A stretch of DNA of 64,000 bases. Origin: Phaeodactylum tricornutum CCAP 1055/1 (Eukaryota > Bacillariophyta > Bacillariophyceae > Surirellales > Neidiaceae). Below the pieces are notes generated by a model. The model had not been told where the DNA came from, searched no databases, and saw only the letters and a program-made list of their open reading frames with translations. Made by a program: the position numbers and the translations under genes. Numbering within the stretch: the first letter of the stretch is position 1; every line of letters starts with the position of its first letter. The stretch is from positions 267,518 through 331,517 of the forward strand of contig NC_011678.1 in the NCBI RefSeq assembly GCF_000150955.2, in the 5' to 3' direction. Positions 33,919-43,714 of this stretch are shown in pieces.

Positions 33919-35878
33919 ATGAATACTCCTGAATTTGAAAAGGAATCCGACTATGGATTCATATACAAGGTCTCCGGACCTTTGGTAATTGCCGATGGAA
34001 TGAGCGGAGCTGCCATGTACGAACTCGTTCGTGTGGGTCACTCCAAGCTTGTCGGAGAGATCATTAAGCTTGAAGGAGATACCGCCTCCATTCAGGTCTA
34101 CGAAGACACTTCTGGTTTGACGGTGGGAGATCCCGTCCTGCGTAAGAAAGCACCTCTTTCTGTGGAACTCGGACCCGGTATTATGGAGACCATTTTCGAC
34201 GGTATCCAGCGTCCTTTGGAAACGATTTTCGTCGAAAGCAAGGATATCTTTGTCAGCAAGGTACGCCGAACGCCGGATCCAGTCGTTTTTGCTAATTTTA
34301 CAAGTAAAATTCTCACATCTTGTATTCATATGTACTGGGGATCAATAGGGTGTGGATGTTCCTTGTCTGTCTCGCAAAATTCAGTGGGCCTTCACCCCAG
34401 GTGACTTCAAAGAGGGCCAGCCCATTTCTGGAGGTGACGTTATTGGGATTGTGTACGAGAACGAACTGATCGATTCGCACAAGATTATCTGTCCTCCCAA
34501 CGTATATGGTACAGTGAGCAAAATCAATTCCACTGGAACGGACGGAAAGGAAACTTTTAACGTTGATGATGTTGTCATGGAGGTATACAACGAAGCCCAA
34601 AACAAGACCCACAAGTTGACCTTGAGCCATTTCTGGCCCGTGCGTCGTCCTCGTCCCATTGTAGAGAAGCTCCCTGGTAACGTCCCTCTGATTACTGGTC
34701 TTCGCGTTATTGATGGTCTTTTCCCCTCTGTGCTTGGAGGAACTTGCGCCGTCCCTGGTGCCTTTGGATGCGGAAAGACAGTCATTAGTCAGTCTCTCTC
34801 GAAATTCTCCAACTCGGATGCTATTGTTTACGTTGGTTGTGGTGAACGTGGAAACGAGATGGCGGAAGTGTTGTGCGATTTCCCTGAACTTACCTTGACT
34901 CGGAAGGACGAAGACGGTTCGGAAAGAGAAGTTGGAATCATGAAGCGTACCACTTTGGTTGCCAACACCTCCAACATGCCCGTCGCTGCCCGCGAGGCTT
35001 CTATTTATACCGGTATTACTCTTGCCGAATATTTCCGTGATCAAGGTATGAATGTTTCCATGATGGCTGACTCTACATCTCGCTGGGCCGAGGCACTTCG
35101 TGAGATTTCCGGTCGTCTGGGAGAGATGCCTGCCGATTCCGGATACCCCGCTTATTTGGGAGCTCGTCTTGCAGCTTTCTACGAACGTGCTGGACGTGTA
35201 TCCTGTCTGGGATCTCCCACCCGCGAGGGTACCGTTACCGTTGTCGGAGCTGTGTCTCCGCCCGGTGGAGATTTCTCCGATCCTGTCACGGCGGCGACAC
35301 TGTCGATCGTGCAAGTCTTTTGGGGTCTCGATAAGAAGCTAGCCCAGCGCAAGCATTTCCCCAGTCTCAACTGGCTTATTTCGTACACAAAGTACATGCA
35401 AGTCCTCGAGCCCTACTTTAACAATATGGACGATCAATATTCGTACCTGCGAAACCAGGCGCGAAATATTCTCCAGCAGGAAGACAACTTGTCTGAAATT
35501 GTGCAGCTTGTCGGAAAGGAATCCTTGTCAGAAGATCAAAAGGTTGTCATGGAGGTCGCTAAGCTCATTCGTGAGGACTTTCTGGCCCAAAATGCTTTCA
35601 CAGATTACGATTTCACTTGTCCTCTTGCCAAGACTGTTGGCATGTTGAAGGTGATCATCACCTTTTACGATCTCTGTCAGAAGGCAATTGCTGATTCTCC
35701 ATCGGATGCCAAGCTCACGTACGCGCACATCAAAACTGCTTTGGCCCCTGTCATCCAAAAGGTTGTAGACACCAAGTACGTCGACCCCAAGGCTCATGCG
35801 GAAGACATTAACAAAAGCTACAGCGTCGTTTTGGACGAGATGAAGCGGGAATTCCAAACTTTGACGGACGGAATTTAA
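33919..35878 (+). CDS. V-type proton ATPase catalytic subunit A
   Basis: Catalytic subunit of the V1 sector; hydrolyses ATP to pump protons into vacuoles and other acidic compartments, including the silica deposition vesicle. Exons 33919..34260 and 34349..35878, joined in phase 0 (AAG|GTACGC .. CAATAG|GGT), give 623 residues, the usual length. Clear marks: the N-terminal beta-barrel with [12 protein letters not shown]; the non-homologous insert region; P-loop [38 protein letters not shown]; and [13 protein letters not shown]. Codon use is strongly biased to C-ending codons, as expected for a highly expressed gene. It is convergent with the formate/nitrite transporter gene, 281 bases away. Confidence 0.97.
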
Positions 35879-36159
35879 TCGACACGTCCTACAATCCATG
35901 GAAAGAAAGCGCGCGCGCACACACGCAACAGTGTTAGTCCTGCAGTATAACTTGAAGAAAAAAGCTTAATGAGTAACTACAGTAGTGTTACTGGCTATGA
36001 TATGGTGTTGCGTTGAACCTAATGTTCTGCGCGCCGACAGCATTGTAAGGAAACGATTTGCATGGAAAATACGGCAGCATTTTTAGTCGAAACCTGGTCT
36101 CTTAAAAATCCTATGTACGATGTGTTCGGTACACGTCAAACAAGCCAACGAGCCGATGT

Positions 36160-37184
36160 TTACAGTTGGTCCTTATTTTGGAACCATTTTCCGTAAGAGA
36201 GTCCAAAGGGAGCCATGACGGCCACCGCACCGCCGACAATGTTGCCGAGGGTGACGGGGATGAGATTCTTGACGAACATTTGTGCGATAGTAATGTCGGC
36301 GCCCCTTAGCATGCCGAGGGGAATGATGAACATATTGGCGACTGAGTGGTCGAGGCCGAGTGCCACAAAGGCCGAGATGGGAAACCAGACGGCGGTCATT
36401 TTTCCAATCAAGGTCGAGCAACCGGAAGCCTATAACAAAGGAAAGGACCAGATCAACGTGAGCTTCCGCTTACAAAAGTGATTTCTTCAAATATATCCGG
36501 ACGTACCATATAGACAGCCATACAAACCAACCAGTTGCACAGGATACCGCGGACAAAGGCGACGTCCCAGGCAACGGAGCACTTGGCGAGCGCAATATTA
36601 GTGGCACCGGGAGCGACACCCAAGGTTCCACTTTTGTATGCCAAGTAGGCCAAGATCAAGGAGCCGACGAAGTTACCCACGTAACTCGCCGTCCAGTTCT
36701 TGACGAGCGCCTTTTGCGAGATCTTGCCTTCCATCTTGGCGGCCGTGACGAGGGCGGTGTTTCCGGTAAAAAGTTCACCACCCGTGACGAGCGTCATGAT
36801 CAGACCAAAGGGCAAACCAAAAGCCCCCATGACAATTTTCTGGAGACCGGGATTAGTTTGTGCCAATCCGGGACACGCACCACCAACCGCGATCGCTAAA
36901 TACGCGCCGAAGCCAATATGACAGCCGGAAACGATGCCGAGTTTGAAGATTTTGCCGAAGCTAGCGCTGGCCTTGGCGACGCCGGCAGCGACGGCACCTT
37001 CGTAAAGCGCTGCGGGAGGTTTAAGATCCAGCACCGACACTGGAGCCGGGGGAAGCGATATTGCACCACCTGGGCTCATCGTGACGGCCTGGTGAACAGC
37101 CGCCTTGGGCTGTTCGATGGCGAACGCGGCGCTGCTACCGGCCAATAGACACAGCAAGAGCGCGGAACGAATAATCATCAACAT
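36160..37184 (-). CDS. Formate/nitrite transporter (FNT), plastid-type presequence
   Basis: Six-helix channel of the NirC/FocA family that carries nitrite or formate. Exons 37184..36507 and 36429..36160, joined in phase 0 across a 77-base GTACGT..TATAG intron, give 315 residues. The start MLMIIRSALLLCLLAGSSAAFAIEQ is a signal peptide with an A|F site, followed by a Lys/His/Ala stretch, as in diatom plastid proteins. Family marks: FKLGIVSGCHIGFGAYLA, the GGELFTGNTALVTAA motif, and WFPISAFVALGLDHSVANMFIIPLG with the conserved central His. Plastid-envelope NAR1 proteins of algae are FNTs, and this is the likely equivalent. It lies 20 kb from the NirBD gene, which has a similar presequence. Confidence 0.9.
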
Positions 37185-37706
37185 GGCAGGGTGCGTGTGT
37201 ATTCAGGTAGGTAACACGTAGAATAGAATTTGTCGTTTGCTATGCTTTGTATTTTTCTGGTTCTTTGAATGGGCATGCCGATGGTCGTCGACGAGTTCGT
37301 TGGATGTTCGACGTCATGGTCGAACACAAACTTCTTCCGATCCTTTTGTGACCAACTTCCGGAAATGCCGGAAGTCGACTGACTGTCACACCCAAGACGT
37401 ATCAATTTTCGAAAGCGAGAATTCTGTTTCCAATTATTTACTGTCATGTCAGCACACGGCGTCTTCGTTCACAGGACTCATCATCCCCGAACTCAACCCC
37501 CCCTTGCCCGAAGGGTACCGTCGAATTCGGACAAATCGGTTTTGCAATCAAATAGAAAGGAAGTCATATAGAGACATCCCATTCGCTTCCGATGGGTTAT
37601 TCACCAGGCTAGATAACGGTACATCATAGTAATCATTTCAAACAGATTTTGGCTGGGTCATTTCCTTCTTTACTAATACCCATAATTGAAATATACGAAG
37701 GAAGAA

Positions 37707-37733
37707 AATGAGGTGAACTGGGCTCACCTCATT
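37707..37733. repeat. Perfect hairpin, 10-bp stem, 7-base loop
   Basis: Arms AATGAGGTGA (37707-37716) and TCACCTCATT (37724-37733) are exact reverse complements around a seven-base loop. No gene end lies close on either side. Confidence 0.85.
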
Positions 37734-38157
37734 ATTATCTGTTTTCGCGATGGTTGACTGTGAGAAATACTGCTTTCCTTCTTCACACACATTGCATTCT
37801 GTCCATAGAATACCCGGTGTCACAAACATTTGACTTGCATATTGTTTCTTCATGGAATATCTTGTCCCATTACTCTGCTTGTCAATGTCAAGTATCTCCT
37901 GGCTTCTGAAGACAGCACAAGGTGATCAAGACTTGTCTGGCTTCTAACAAAGAGATACAAACTAACAAATATGGTTTTCACACAATTGTTGTTAAGATTT
38001 ATAAGCTCTAAACTAAAGCCAAATCTATTCAGTTTCATCAAGTTCCACGGTGCCAAAACCACCATGGTCCAGTTGCACGGTCTTAAGCATTACCATGGAC
38101 CATTTTCATCAATCCCACGGTATTGTACACGCTACCATGGGCAAGTTTGTCATAGTA

Positions 38158-38177
38158 ACCATGCTTCCAAGCATGGT
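38158..38177. repeat. Near-perfect palindrome
   Basis: ACCATGCTTCCAAGCATGGT: nine-base arms around CC, in the CATGG-rich part of the gene-free interval. Position is accurate to a few bases. Confidence 0.7.
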
Positions 38178-39021
38178 AACAGTCAAGACCCAAAACAGTC
38201 ACATGATGTATTTGGACATTCAACTGTCCAGTCACCAAACCAAAACAATCATTGTTGCAATCTGTGACCAAACACACACAAATAGGTTTGGCCAACTTGC
38301 CTTGGGTGTCATGACTCAAGGCATGCGCGCAATCGCGCAATGCGGTACTCAAAACCAACTTTCCAGTTGACACTGCTGTCACAGTGCGGAAATCCAAATC
38401 TGTGGCTGTGGCAACCATCAAACAACACGTATACCATTATGAAGGTTGCGTGCTGGATACAACACCCTCCCATTTCTTGTGCCCGATTGCGCTCAAGTCC
38501 ATGACGCAGCCACTCCTGGCAAGAGATGACGGACTCTTTGAACGCGCTGCCTTTGCCTCGTGACTGGAGTACAGCTGTCTGCACCTGTCTTCCCCTCTCC
38601 AGGACTTCCACGCGCTTCAGCAGTCAGTACCCGAGCGTATTCTGGAACTCATCCTATACGACTGGTGCCTTGCAAAGAACTATCAAAATGACTAAATCTG
38701 GACTATCATACAAAACTTCCTGAAGCTATCTTTGACCAGGAACGGTTGACCTTTCGCGTAGCAGGAGAAATAAATTAGGCGACGAAGCGTTTGGCTGTTT
38801 GTATTCAAGAAGTTATATATCAAACGAGCTGGTCAATTAGCAGCATTTGATCCAAGCTGCCAGTGTCTCCTTGAGAAGCGTTGTGAATTTAGCACAGCAG
38901 ACAATTAAAAAACGACTTTTTGATTTTCTGGGTCAATGTCACGACACGAATAGTAACGCTTTTTCGCAAGGCTTCGACAGTGAATAATATTGCATTACTA
39001 CCATAACCATGGCATCAAAGG

Positions 39022-40137
39022 ATGCCGCCATTTACTGTTAGAGCTCCGTACACTTCAAAACCCACATCCAGCAATTGTCTCCCTTGGACGATCGTTTATC
39101 TGTTATTGATCATAGTCGCCAGCCAATGGGCTCTTTTGAACGTTGCGCTGAATCGACCAGATATCAAGAAAGGATACGAAAGTCATTCATTGCCGCTTCG
39201 TCAGAAGGAGAGTGTTCATTCGACTATTCCTCAGTCAAACAGAGAAGAGAATGTCACAAAAAACCAGGGAACCAGCCAACTCGAGGCGGAAATCCAAGGC
39301 GTTTTCACAACGGTGCTCTTTCGGGCTCCTAAATGGTTTCACTTGCGCTATCTCGGGATCCTTCACAATGCCTTGTCCAATCTACCTCCGCACTGGAAGT
39401 TGCACATTTTTATCAATGAGGAATGGATCCGATCTCAAGTGTATCCTTGGCAAAGCGGGCTGCAACGGTTCCTTATGGATCCTCCTTCTCGCGTGAAAGT
39501 CACCCCATTACCGCCGTATTTGACTCGGGGCAAACCGAAGCAAATTTTGGTCGACCAATGGTTTTGGAACAGCCTTTTGGCTGACCACGTTTTGATCTTT
39601 TCGGGCAACGGTGCGTTTTGTGGTAACCACATGGATGCGCACATTTGGAATGAATTAAATCTCCTCGACTACGGTGGCACACCATGGTCAATGGGTGTAG
39701 GCGGAGACGGTAGCAGCCACTCGATCCGGAACCGTCATGCTATGCTGAAAGTCATCGTTTACGCCAACAGTACAGGTAAGCCTTTAAATCCATTGTCCGG
39801 GAGGGAGCACGACTTTTTTGTGAATACCATGAAGGAAATGAACGAAAAGAATTTGGCCAGGTTTACGCTAGCTAGTGTCGAGCAAACAGTCCGATTCGGC
39901 GGGGTCACGAATCTAGCTAACGAAACAGGCACGATTCATGTCCCGTTGGTAGCGGCTGGAACGCAGGCGCGTTTATCATATGAAGAACGCGACTCTTTGC
40001 TTAAGCACTGTCCCGAAATCAAGATGATCTTCCCGTCACTACACGAGCCTGCCTGTTTTGGAGCACATCCCAATCCAGAGAAGTGCCGAGCTAGCATATG
40101 TGCCCTACAAGACGACATTCCAAAGCATGGTTGCTGA
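39022..40137 (+). CDS. Type II membrane protein, DUF5672-like glycosyltransferase
   Basis: 371 residues, no intron. The short basic N-terminus is followed by a signal anchor (WTIVYLLLIIVASQWALL), a stem region and a lumenal domain. The domain resembles DUF5672: LLADHVLIFSGNGAFCG, then LLDYGGTPWSMGVGGDGSSHSIRNRHAML, where the family has a Gly-Ala-Pro-Trp and a GNGGxSLR pattern. Enzymes with this domain are predicted Golgi glycosyltransferases; donor and acceptor are unknown. Several Cys near the C-terminus (CPEI, CFGAHPNPEKC, CALQ) probably form disulfides. An ATG at 39009, out of frame, opens a ten-codon upstream ORF overlapping this start, so the main start may be reached by leaky scanning. 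Confidence 0.7.
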   Translation: MPPFTVRAPYTSKPTSSNCLPWTIVYLLLIIVASQWALLNVALNRPDIKKGYESHSLPLRQKESVHSTIPQSNREENVTKNQGTSQLEAEIQGVFTTVLFRAPKWFHLRYLGILHNALSNLPPHWKLHIFINEEWIRSQVYPWQSGLQRFLMDPPSRVKVTPLPPYLTRGKPKQILVDQWFWNSLLADHVLIFSGNGAFCGNHMDAHIWNELNLLDYGGTPWSMGVGGDGSSHSIRNRHAMLKVIVYANSTGKPLNPLSGREHDFFVNTMKEMNEKNLARFTLASVEQTVRFGGVTNLANETGTIHVPLVAAGTQARLSYEERDSLLKHCPEIKMIFPSLHEPACFGAHPNPEKCRASICALQDDIPKHGC

Positions 40138-40699
40138 CGAGCATTAGACACAGATGAAGCCTCCATTAAAGACTTAGCGATTTTTATTTGAATTTGTAGA
40201 GTATTGCTGTGGATTGGGCCTCCACCTTATGGTCCGACATGCCATTTGTGAATGATCAAAAAACGAAAAATGTTGCAATGATTCAGATCCATCGCCAGGG
40301 AACCGATCAACATAGAACGAGCCTCACACCAACGTTTACGATGAAGCAGACATGAAGCTTGCCATGTATAAAGAATTTTTAAATCTGAGTATTATATCAA
40401 GTGTTTCAAGAACGATGGTGTACATCTTTGTCATCGAGCGTAGAACCATGGCGGATGCAACTCTCTGGACAAGTCGCTCTAACTTTACTACTAGGTGGGG
40501 CATTGCTTGCCGGCAAATTTCCGCTCGATTTTGTTCCCGAACATTCGGGAATGACGTGTTTCTCGGCCTGCTTTGATGAAGCGTTTCGTTCCAGAGCAGA
40601 CTGGAAAAAGGCAAAGTATCCAATATAGACAATTGCTTGTAACTGCTGACAGAGAGACTTCCTCACGCTGAAGAGGTGGAGATTGGAGAAGCATAGAAA
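40138..40699. other. Intergenic region
   Basis: 562 bases between two genes on the same strand. Several mutually overlapping frames of about 75-98 codons exist on both strands; none is convincing. Confidence 0.4.
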
Positions 40700-42076
40700 A
40701 TGCGGATTGCGAGCTTCGTCTATTGTATTTCCACCGCGGCTGCCCTATCTACGATACCAGTAGTGACCAAAAAACCATCCAGATTCCTACTTCTTGGCGG
40801 TGCCGGTCGTATAGGTACGGCCGCTGCGTCACACCTTTTATTACGTGACCCATCTTCCCAAATCATTCTCGTTGGACGCTCCAATGATGGAAGCCGAGCC
40901 GTTGAGGAAGTTCGGATGGATCATCCAAACGCGACCGTGTCGTATGAGCAAGTAGCCGATATCTGGGAAGGTGAAGGTCCATCGGTAGACAGGCTAAAGA
41001 GTTTGATGCGAGAATCGGACTGCATCATACATACCGCAGGTCCCTACCTACACCGAAAACCGACCCCAATGAAACTAGCAATTGAATCGCGATGCCAAGT
41101 TTATGTGGACGTATCTGATCCACTTCCGTACTTGGAAACTGCCTGTCTCATGAATCACACGAGCGTCACTACAACCTGTCTCCTTTCGGCTGGTGCCTTT
41201 CCCGGTATGTCCAATGTCATGGCTATGGAGGCAGCATCGTACTTGGGCGGAGAGAGTGTACACGATGTCCGATTTCAATACTTTACGGCAGGGCTAGGGG
41301 GATCGGGTCCACTCAATCTATACATTACGAATCTTGGTTTCGGAGAACCAATGGTGCAGTACGACGGCGGACAGCTGCGCTTTTTTACGGCCCTTTCGGG
41401 CTCGTTACTAGGAAAGGTCAATTTCTTCTTGAACAATGCTTCTCGGTCCATTGGCACTAGCGGATTCGGTAATGAACAGGCTCGCCAACGCGTTGGTTCC
41501 CAACCCGTGTTCGCCTGGCCTTTTCCCGAAGCCGCAACGGTTGCGACAGAGCTACGTGCCCGTGGTGGTTCTACAGCCGCAATGGGCACCGCTCCCGGTA
41601 TATGGAACACAGTGTTGGCGATCCTTGTCAAGCTCATCCCTCGACCATGGTGGAGAAACGAAACATTTTCGAAGTTTCTCGCCGACTTTTCCGAGCCCAT
41701 GGTCTGGGCAACGGACAAAATCCTTCGAGCCAGCGACCCGGCCGGAGTCGGCGAGACACACGCCATGCGAGTCGACGTAAGCGGACGCAGAGGTCCCCAT
41801 ATTTCTATTGTACAAGCGCACGATTCGTTCCGTCAGTGTGTCGGGCAATCTTGTGCCGAGTTCGCTTTGGACTGCTTGCGGTACCCCGCCGTGGGAGTAG
41901 AGCTACCCGAGCGTCGATATCGTGACCCCATTGCTCGTGCTCGCATAATTGGTAGACTGACGAGTACTCCCGGTACATTTTGCTATTCTGGGCCCGCTGT
42001 AGTCGAGGAGGCCGAGGGTCCAACCAATCTGCAACAGGCAATCTACGAAGCAGAAATGCGAGAGACACAACAATGA
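40700..42076 (+). CDS. Saccharopine-dehydrogenase-like NAD(P)-binding oxidoreductase
   Basis: 458 residues, no intron. A hydrophobic N-terminus (MRIASFVYCISTAAALS) may be a signal sequence. A Rossmann fold follows with FLLLGGAGRIGTAAASHLL, GRS after the second strand, then CIIHTAGPYLHRKPTPMKLAIE and VYVDVSDP, the pattern of the saccharopine dehydrogenase N-terminal domain as found in algal and plant plastid proteins. The C-terminal half is the large substrate-side domain, with membrane-like stretches. True lysine-pathway saccharopine dehydrogenase is not implied; relatives of this type have no firm substrate. The 3' end lies 162 bases from the convergent TFIIF gene. Start: the ATG at 40700 is the first in the frame. 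Confidence 0.75.
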   Translation: MRIASFVYCISTAAALSTIPVVTKKPSRFLLLGGAGRIGTAAASHLLLRDPSSQIILVGRSNDGSRAVEEVRMDHPNATVSYEQVADIWEGEGPSVDRLKSLMRESDCIIHTAGPYLHRKPTPMKLAIESRCQVYVDVSDPLPYLETACLMNHTSVTTTCLLSAGAFPGMSNVMAMEAASYLGGESVHDVRFQYFTAGLGGSGPLNLYITNLGFGEPMVQYDGGQLRFFTALSGSLLGKVNFFLNNASRSIGTSGFGNEQARQRVGSQPVFAWPFPEAATVATELRARGGSTAAMGTAPGIWNTVLAILVKLIPRPWWRNETFSKFLADFSEPMVWATDKILRASDPAGVGETHAMRVDVSGRRGPHISIVQAHDSFRQCVGQSCAEFALDCLRYPAVGVELPERRYRDPIARARIIGRLTSTPGTFCYSGPAVVEEAEGPTNLQQAIYEAEMRETQQ

Positions 42077-42238
42077 CTCAGGAAACGAAGGTGGCCAATG
42101 GTCCACCCGGAGCAGATCCTTAGGCCTACTAGACTTTTATAGACGGCGCAATATATAGGAATACCGAGAGCAATCGTAAACTTCAAAAAGCGACACGAAA
42201 CGTTTCGCATATACATGAATAGGGTATGAGGCGTCCCA

Positions 42239-43177
42239 TTATTTTTGTTGCTGAAACTCGCTCCGTAACTCCCACATGTTCTTGTGATCTCCCGATCGGT
42301 GATAGTCACCAATATCCCGTAGAAGTTCCCGCAAATCGGTTTCCGCCTTGCGCGAGCCCATATCGGTGGCGCCACCCGCGACGGCGGCGGCTTTGAGGTC
42401 TTTGACGGTCCAGTACCGTTGTTGCCCAAAGAGTTCAAAAACCACCGACCGGACGGCTTGATCGGGGGCAAACTGTCGGATCTTTTTGGCGGGACCCCCT
42501 TGCGTCGCGGCGGCAGTCTCGCTCGTTGCTTCCAGCATGCGCTTGCCGTACTGATACACGGCGTTCCCGAATCCTTTCTTGGACGTTGCCGACTGGTCGT
42601 TGGTGGCCACGTTGGAGCGCTGCTGCTTGGCAATGACCGATTCGGTGGCTTCGACGGGTTTCACGAAGCGGTTGGCGTTGATACTGGTAGCCATCAGTCG
42701 ATCTTTCAGTTGCTGGCGGTAATCCTTGTCTTGCTGTTCGACTTGTAGGTTGGCCGTGCGACTGACGGTCCCCAACAGTTCGACGGACCCGTTCTGTGGA
42801 TTGCGCGTAAAGGGGTGAAGATTGGGAATTTTTTTCGTCATGGCTTGTAAACTGTAGCGGAGTGGAATAGACGTGGGCAACGACGTTGTGGTCGATGGAT
42901 CCGTGGTACCGGTGGACGGTATTGGTGGTTGCGCCACACTGTGGGCGTCCACGTGCACCGAGAGCGACGGTTTGATCGTTACCGTCCGTCCCCCCGCTTC
43001 CGTGACGGTCCCGCCTTTGGTGAATTCCAATTCCCCCAATGCGGTTCCTTCCGGAACAGTATTCCAAACTTCCGCCAGTTTTTGGGGAATACGGATGAGC
43101 CAGCATTCGTTGGTAACCTGCGTGGTATCCAACGCCCCGTACGATTCCGCCGTCACGCGATCGTCGGAAACGTCCAT
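42239..43177 (-). CDS. GTF2F2: Transcription initiation factor TFIIF, beta subunit (RAP30)
   Basis: Part of TFIIF, which brings RNA polymerase II to the promoter. 312 residues, no intron, ATG at 43177. The N-terminal dimerisation barrel has NECWLIRIPQKLAEVWN and the GTALGELEF block typical of RAP30. The central linker is Gln/Ser/Thr-rich. The C-terminal winged helix is clear: RSVVFELFGQQRYWTVKDLKAA, then LRELLRDIGDYHRSGDHKNMWELR. It is divergent from the second GDVIxYY gene and convergent with the oxidoreductase gene. Confidence 0.93.
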   Translation of the reverse strand: MDVSDDRVTAESYGALDTTQVTNECWLIRIPQKLAEVWNTVPEGTALGELEFTKGGTVTEAGGRTVTIKPSLSVHVDAHSVAQPPIPSTGTTDPSTTTSLPTSIPLRYSLQAMTKKIPNLHPFTRNPQNGSVELLGTVSRTANLQVEQQDKDYRQQLKDRLMATSINANRFVKPVEATESVIAKQQRSNVATNDQSATSKKGFGNAVYQYGKRMLEATSETAAATQGGPAKKIRQFAPDQAVRSVVFELFGQQRYWTVKDLKAAAVAGGATDMGSRKAETDLRELLRDIGDYHRSGDHKNMWELRSEFQQQK

Positions 43178-43714
43178 TGGGAGTAACGGAGTCGGTAGTC
43201 GACCGATGCGGGACGGAGACTCGTGGGACGGAACGTTACCGGAATCACCAATGTAATCTTGGCTATGTAATCGGTCGCTTCGTTCCTTCGGTTCGGGACA
43301 CTACTCTTTCCTACCTTCGACCGACTCTGGAGTAAATACAGTGAACGATAGTGAACGATAGTAACGTCAAGAGTCGGTCCGAGTCTCGACGGGTGTCCGG
43401 CACACAACTGGTCTTCTGGGTGTTTCGATTTGGTTTCGGGTTTCGCTCTGGATTTGGTCTGGCCAACTGTCCTTCGGACATGGGAACGACGCACGAACAC
43501 GAGCCCGGGCACGACGACCCCTGACCCTGTCGTTGGGGAACGAGACGGAGGCGTCTCCCGCAATGACGACGGGTGGGGAGTTCGGTCGGTATCTCCCATG
43601 GGACGCCGTCTCGTGACGGTAGGATACTCTTCCTCCCTTTAGCCACGCCCGTGGGAGAGCAAGTCTTTGTGAGTGTCCAGTAAAAATAGACAAGAGACCA
43701 AAGACAACCCAATC
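43178..43714. promoter_or_regulatory. Divergent intergenic region
   Basis: 537 bases between TFIIF beta and GDVIxYY gene 2; no gene. A short direct repeat (GTGAACGATA twice) lies near 43341-43361. Confidence 0.45.

Larger units (their letters stand above)
37185..39021. other. Long gene-free interval
   Basis: 1837 bases without a supported gene. Short frames on both strands overlap and match nothing known. It holds a perfect hairpin (37707-37733), a palindrome near 38158-38177, and between 38040 and 38180 several ACCATGG-like blocks. The composition is CA/TG-rich and unlike neighbouring coding DNA. It may be an old repeat or a decayed gene, but I see no terminal repeats or transposase motif. 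Confidence 0.45.

Noticed and set aside
34313-35314. 333-codon minus-strand frame
   Set aside because: Shadow of V-ATPase A created by its strongly biased codon use.
38050-38421. Frames on both strands in the 38 kb gene-free interval
   Set aside because: Overlap each other, no domain, no consistent start; treated as non-coding.
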